DNA of 16,428 bases, from assembly GCA_003446015.1 (NCBI GenBank), contig DMBU01000117.1, positions 6,532 through 22,959 of the forward strand, given 5' to 3'. The translations under genes and the position numbers were made by a program. The notes beneath the pieces were generated by a model. That model had not been told where the DNA came from. It ran no database searches and was given only the letters and a program-made list of their open reading frames with translations. Positions 15,490 to 16,428 of the stretch are shown piece after piece (position 1 is the stretch's first letter; each line of letters opens with the position of its first letter). The DNA is from Bacteroidales bacterium. GTDB taxonomy: Bacteria; Bacteroidota; Bacteroidia; Bacteroidales; UBA12077.

Positions 15490-16428
15490 CTAAACCAAAT
15501 GCCTGAAATACCACTCACAAGCCTCCAGAAAGCCTTGCTCGGCACTGTATTTTGGATTGTAGCCCAAAACAGCTTTTATTTTTTCTACCGAGGCCAAAGA
15601 ATGCGGAATATCGCCTTCGCGTTTGGGGCCTATCTTTACTTCTATTTTGGCTATTTCGGGATCGTAATGAGCCAGCTTGTTTCGCAGCGCTTCAAAGAGT
15701 TGTAGAAGTGTGGTGTTGGAGCCGTAGGCCACGTTGAAAACTTCCATGATAGGTTGAGGTTGAGGTTGAGATCCTTCGACTTCGCTCAGGTTGACAGCTT
15801 GCTCAGTTGCTTTTGTGTTTGAGTTTTGACTTCTCGTCAGGCTCGAAGTGACATAGTTATTTAAGCGTTCTCGGATTATATCCGAAGGCGTGATGGCAGC
15901 CAGTTCATTCGCCTGGATCACATTGTCGATATAGGTAAAGTCGCGACTATAGCTGCCATCGCCATTGATGATAGGCGATTCGTGTTGCAAGAGGCTTTTT
16001 ACCCAAAGCGGAATAACGGCTGCATAGGCTCCATTGGGATCTTGGCGTTTGCCAAACACATTGAAATAGCGCAATCCAATGGTTTCCATGCCGTAGAGTT
16101 CGCTATATACTTTGGCGAAATATTCGTTTACTACTTTTGTGATGGCATAGGGGCTTAATGGCCTGCCGATCTTTTCTTCAACTTTTGGCACATCAGTGCT
16201 GTCGCCATAGGTAGAGGAACTGGCGGCATAGATGAAGCGTTTTACGCCTTCGTCGCGGGCAGCAGTAAGCATGTTTAAAAATCCATCAATGTTTACGCTG
16301 TTGGTGGTTACAGGGTCTTTGATGCTTCGTGGAACAGAGCCCAAGGCAGCTTGATGAAAAACATATTCGCAATCGCGCACCGCCAGTTTGCAAATATCCA
16401 GATGTCGGATATCGCCTTCCACCATCTG
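15490..16428 (-). CDS. wbpP: WbpP-like UDP-GlcNAc 4-epimerase / NAD-dependent epimerase, 5' end off the window
   Basis: The frame stays open to the right edge, so the N-terminus with the GxxGxxG NAD-binding loop is missing. The visible part starts within VEGDIRHLD and continues with VFHQAALGSVPRS, a signature of the WbpP/TviC group of UDP-N-acetylhexosamine 4-epimerases. ASSSTYGD (about residues 68-75 of the visible part) and SPYAITK follow, giving catalytic Y93 and K97. LRYFNVFGKRQDPNGAYAAVIP comes next, then NGDGSYSRDFTYIDN. It would interconvert UDP-GlcNAc and UDP-GalNAc (or, in TviC-like relatives, their uronic acids). Between LAA (about 177) and VFNVAYG (about 229) there are roughly 40 residues more than I recall in WbpP, encoded by an inserted repeat. 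The gene is distinctly richer in GC than most of the window (about 45% in a sampled line). Confidence 0.88.
   Translation of the reverse strand, partial: QMVEGDIRHLDICKLAVRDCEYVFHQAALGSVPRSIKDPVTTNSVNIDGFLNMLTAARDEGVKRFIYAASSSTYGDSTDVPKVEEKIGRPLSPYAITKVVNEYFAKVYSELYGMETIGLRYFNVFGKRQDPNGAYAAVIPLWVKSLLQHESPIINGDGSYSRDFTYIDNVIQANELAAITPSDIIRERLNNYVTSSLTRSQNSNTKATEQAVNLSEVEGSQPQPQPIMEVFNVAYGSNTTLLQLFEALRNKLAHYDPEIAKIEVKIGPKREGDIPHSLASVEKIKAVLGYNPKYSAEQGFLEACEWYFRHLV
15751..15853 (-). repeat. Short palindromic repeat pair plus hexamer repeat inserted in frame within the epimerase gene
   Basis: On the coding strand two related units start with TGTCA: one at 15853-15828 (contains CACTTCGAGCCTGACGAGAAG) is a weak palindrome (ACTTC against GAAGT). 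The other at 15796-15773 reads as a TGTCAACCTGAGCGAAG-type unit ending CGAAGG. They are separated by about 31 bases. Three tandem copies of CAACCT follow (15751-15770 on the plus strand as GGTTGA repeats), encoding QPQPQP. The whole remains in frame and encodes TSSLTRSQN, then LSEVEGSQ. Such GTCACCCTGAGCGAAGTCGAAGG-like units are, as I recall, scattered in many Bacteroidota genomes, usually between genes. The exact boundaries are uncertain. Confidence 0.7.

Noticed and set aside
1..16428. CRISPR array, tRNA, rRNA, insertion sequence or integrase
   Set aside because: No regularly spaced direct repeats, no tRNA-like fold and no transposase or recombinase motifs were seen in either strand. The single palindromic repeat in the epimerase is not an array.

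Overview
This window is most of a surface-polysaccharide (O-antigen or capsule) biosynthesis locus, probably from a member of the Bacteroidota. The evidence for the phylum is indirect: strongly AT-rich coding sequence, a tandem pair of FdtA-type sugar ketoisomerases, a Wzx of the O-antigen translocase type, sparse Shine-Dalgarno sites, and a short repeat that resembles dispersed palindromic repeats of that phylum. All seventeen confident genes lie on the minus strand, so transcription runs from high to low coordinates. Both ends are cut: the WbpP-like epimerase lacks its N-terminus at the right edge and a DUF354 gene lacks its C-terminus at the left edge.

In transcription order, 16428 to 11224 is a sugar-nucleotide module. 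It holds a WbpP-type UDP-HexNAc 4-epimerase, two tandem FdtA-like 3,4-ketoisomerases, a beta-ketoacyl synthase III (FabH-like), a FabG-like short-chain reductase, a GNAT acyltransferase and an FdtB-like PLP aminotransferase. Most of these genes overlap or sit within about 30 bases of each other. Together they suggest synthesis of a dTDP-3-amino-3,6-dideoxyhexose (Fuc3N or Qui3N type). The FabH/FabG pair could make a dedicated 3-hydroxyacyl group that the GNAT places on the amine. This is the most interesting inferred system in the window.

The stretch from 11222 to 5652 is the assembly and export core: a GT61/DUF563 glycosyltransferase, the Wzx flippase, a GT2 glycosyltransferase and a Wzy-type polymerase. 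The stretch from 5524 to 1388 looks like a decoration block: a SAM methyltransferase, a PaaK/CapK-like adenylate-forming enzyme, a CE4-type deacetylase and a two-domain GNAT-like protein. From 1174 leftward come a GT4 glycosyltransferase and the start of the DUF354 protein.

Points worth a second look are an in-frame palindromic repeat insertion inside the epimerase, a G8 tract near the start of wzx, several A9 tracts in coding regions, a loss of one active-site histidine in one of the two FdtA paralogues, base-composition mosaicism in wzx, and short gene-like relics in the spacers. I saw no RNA genes, CRISPR arrays, transposases or convincing intrinsic terminators.
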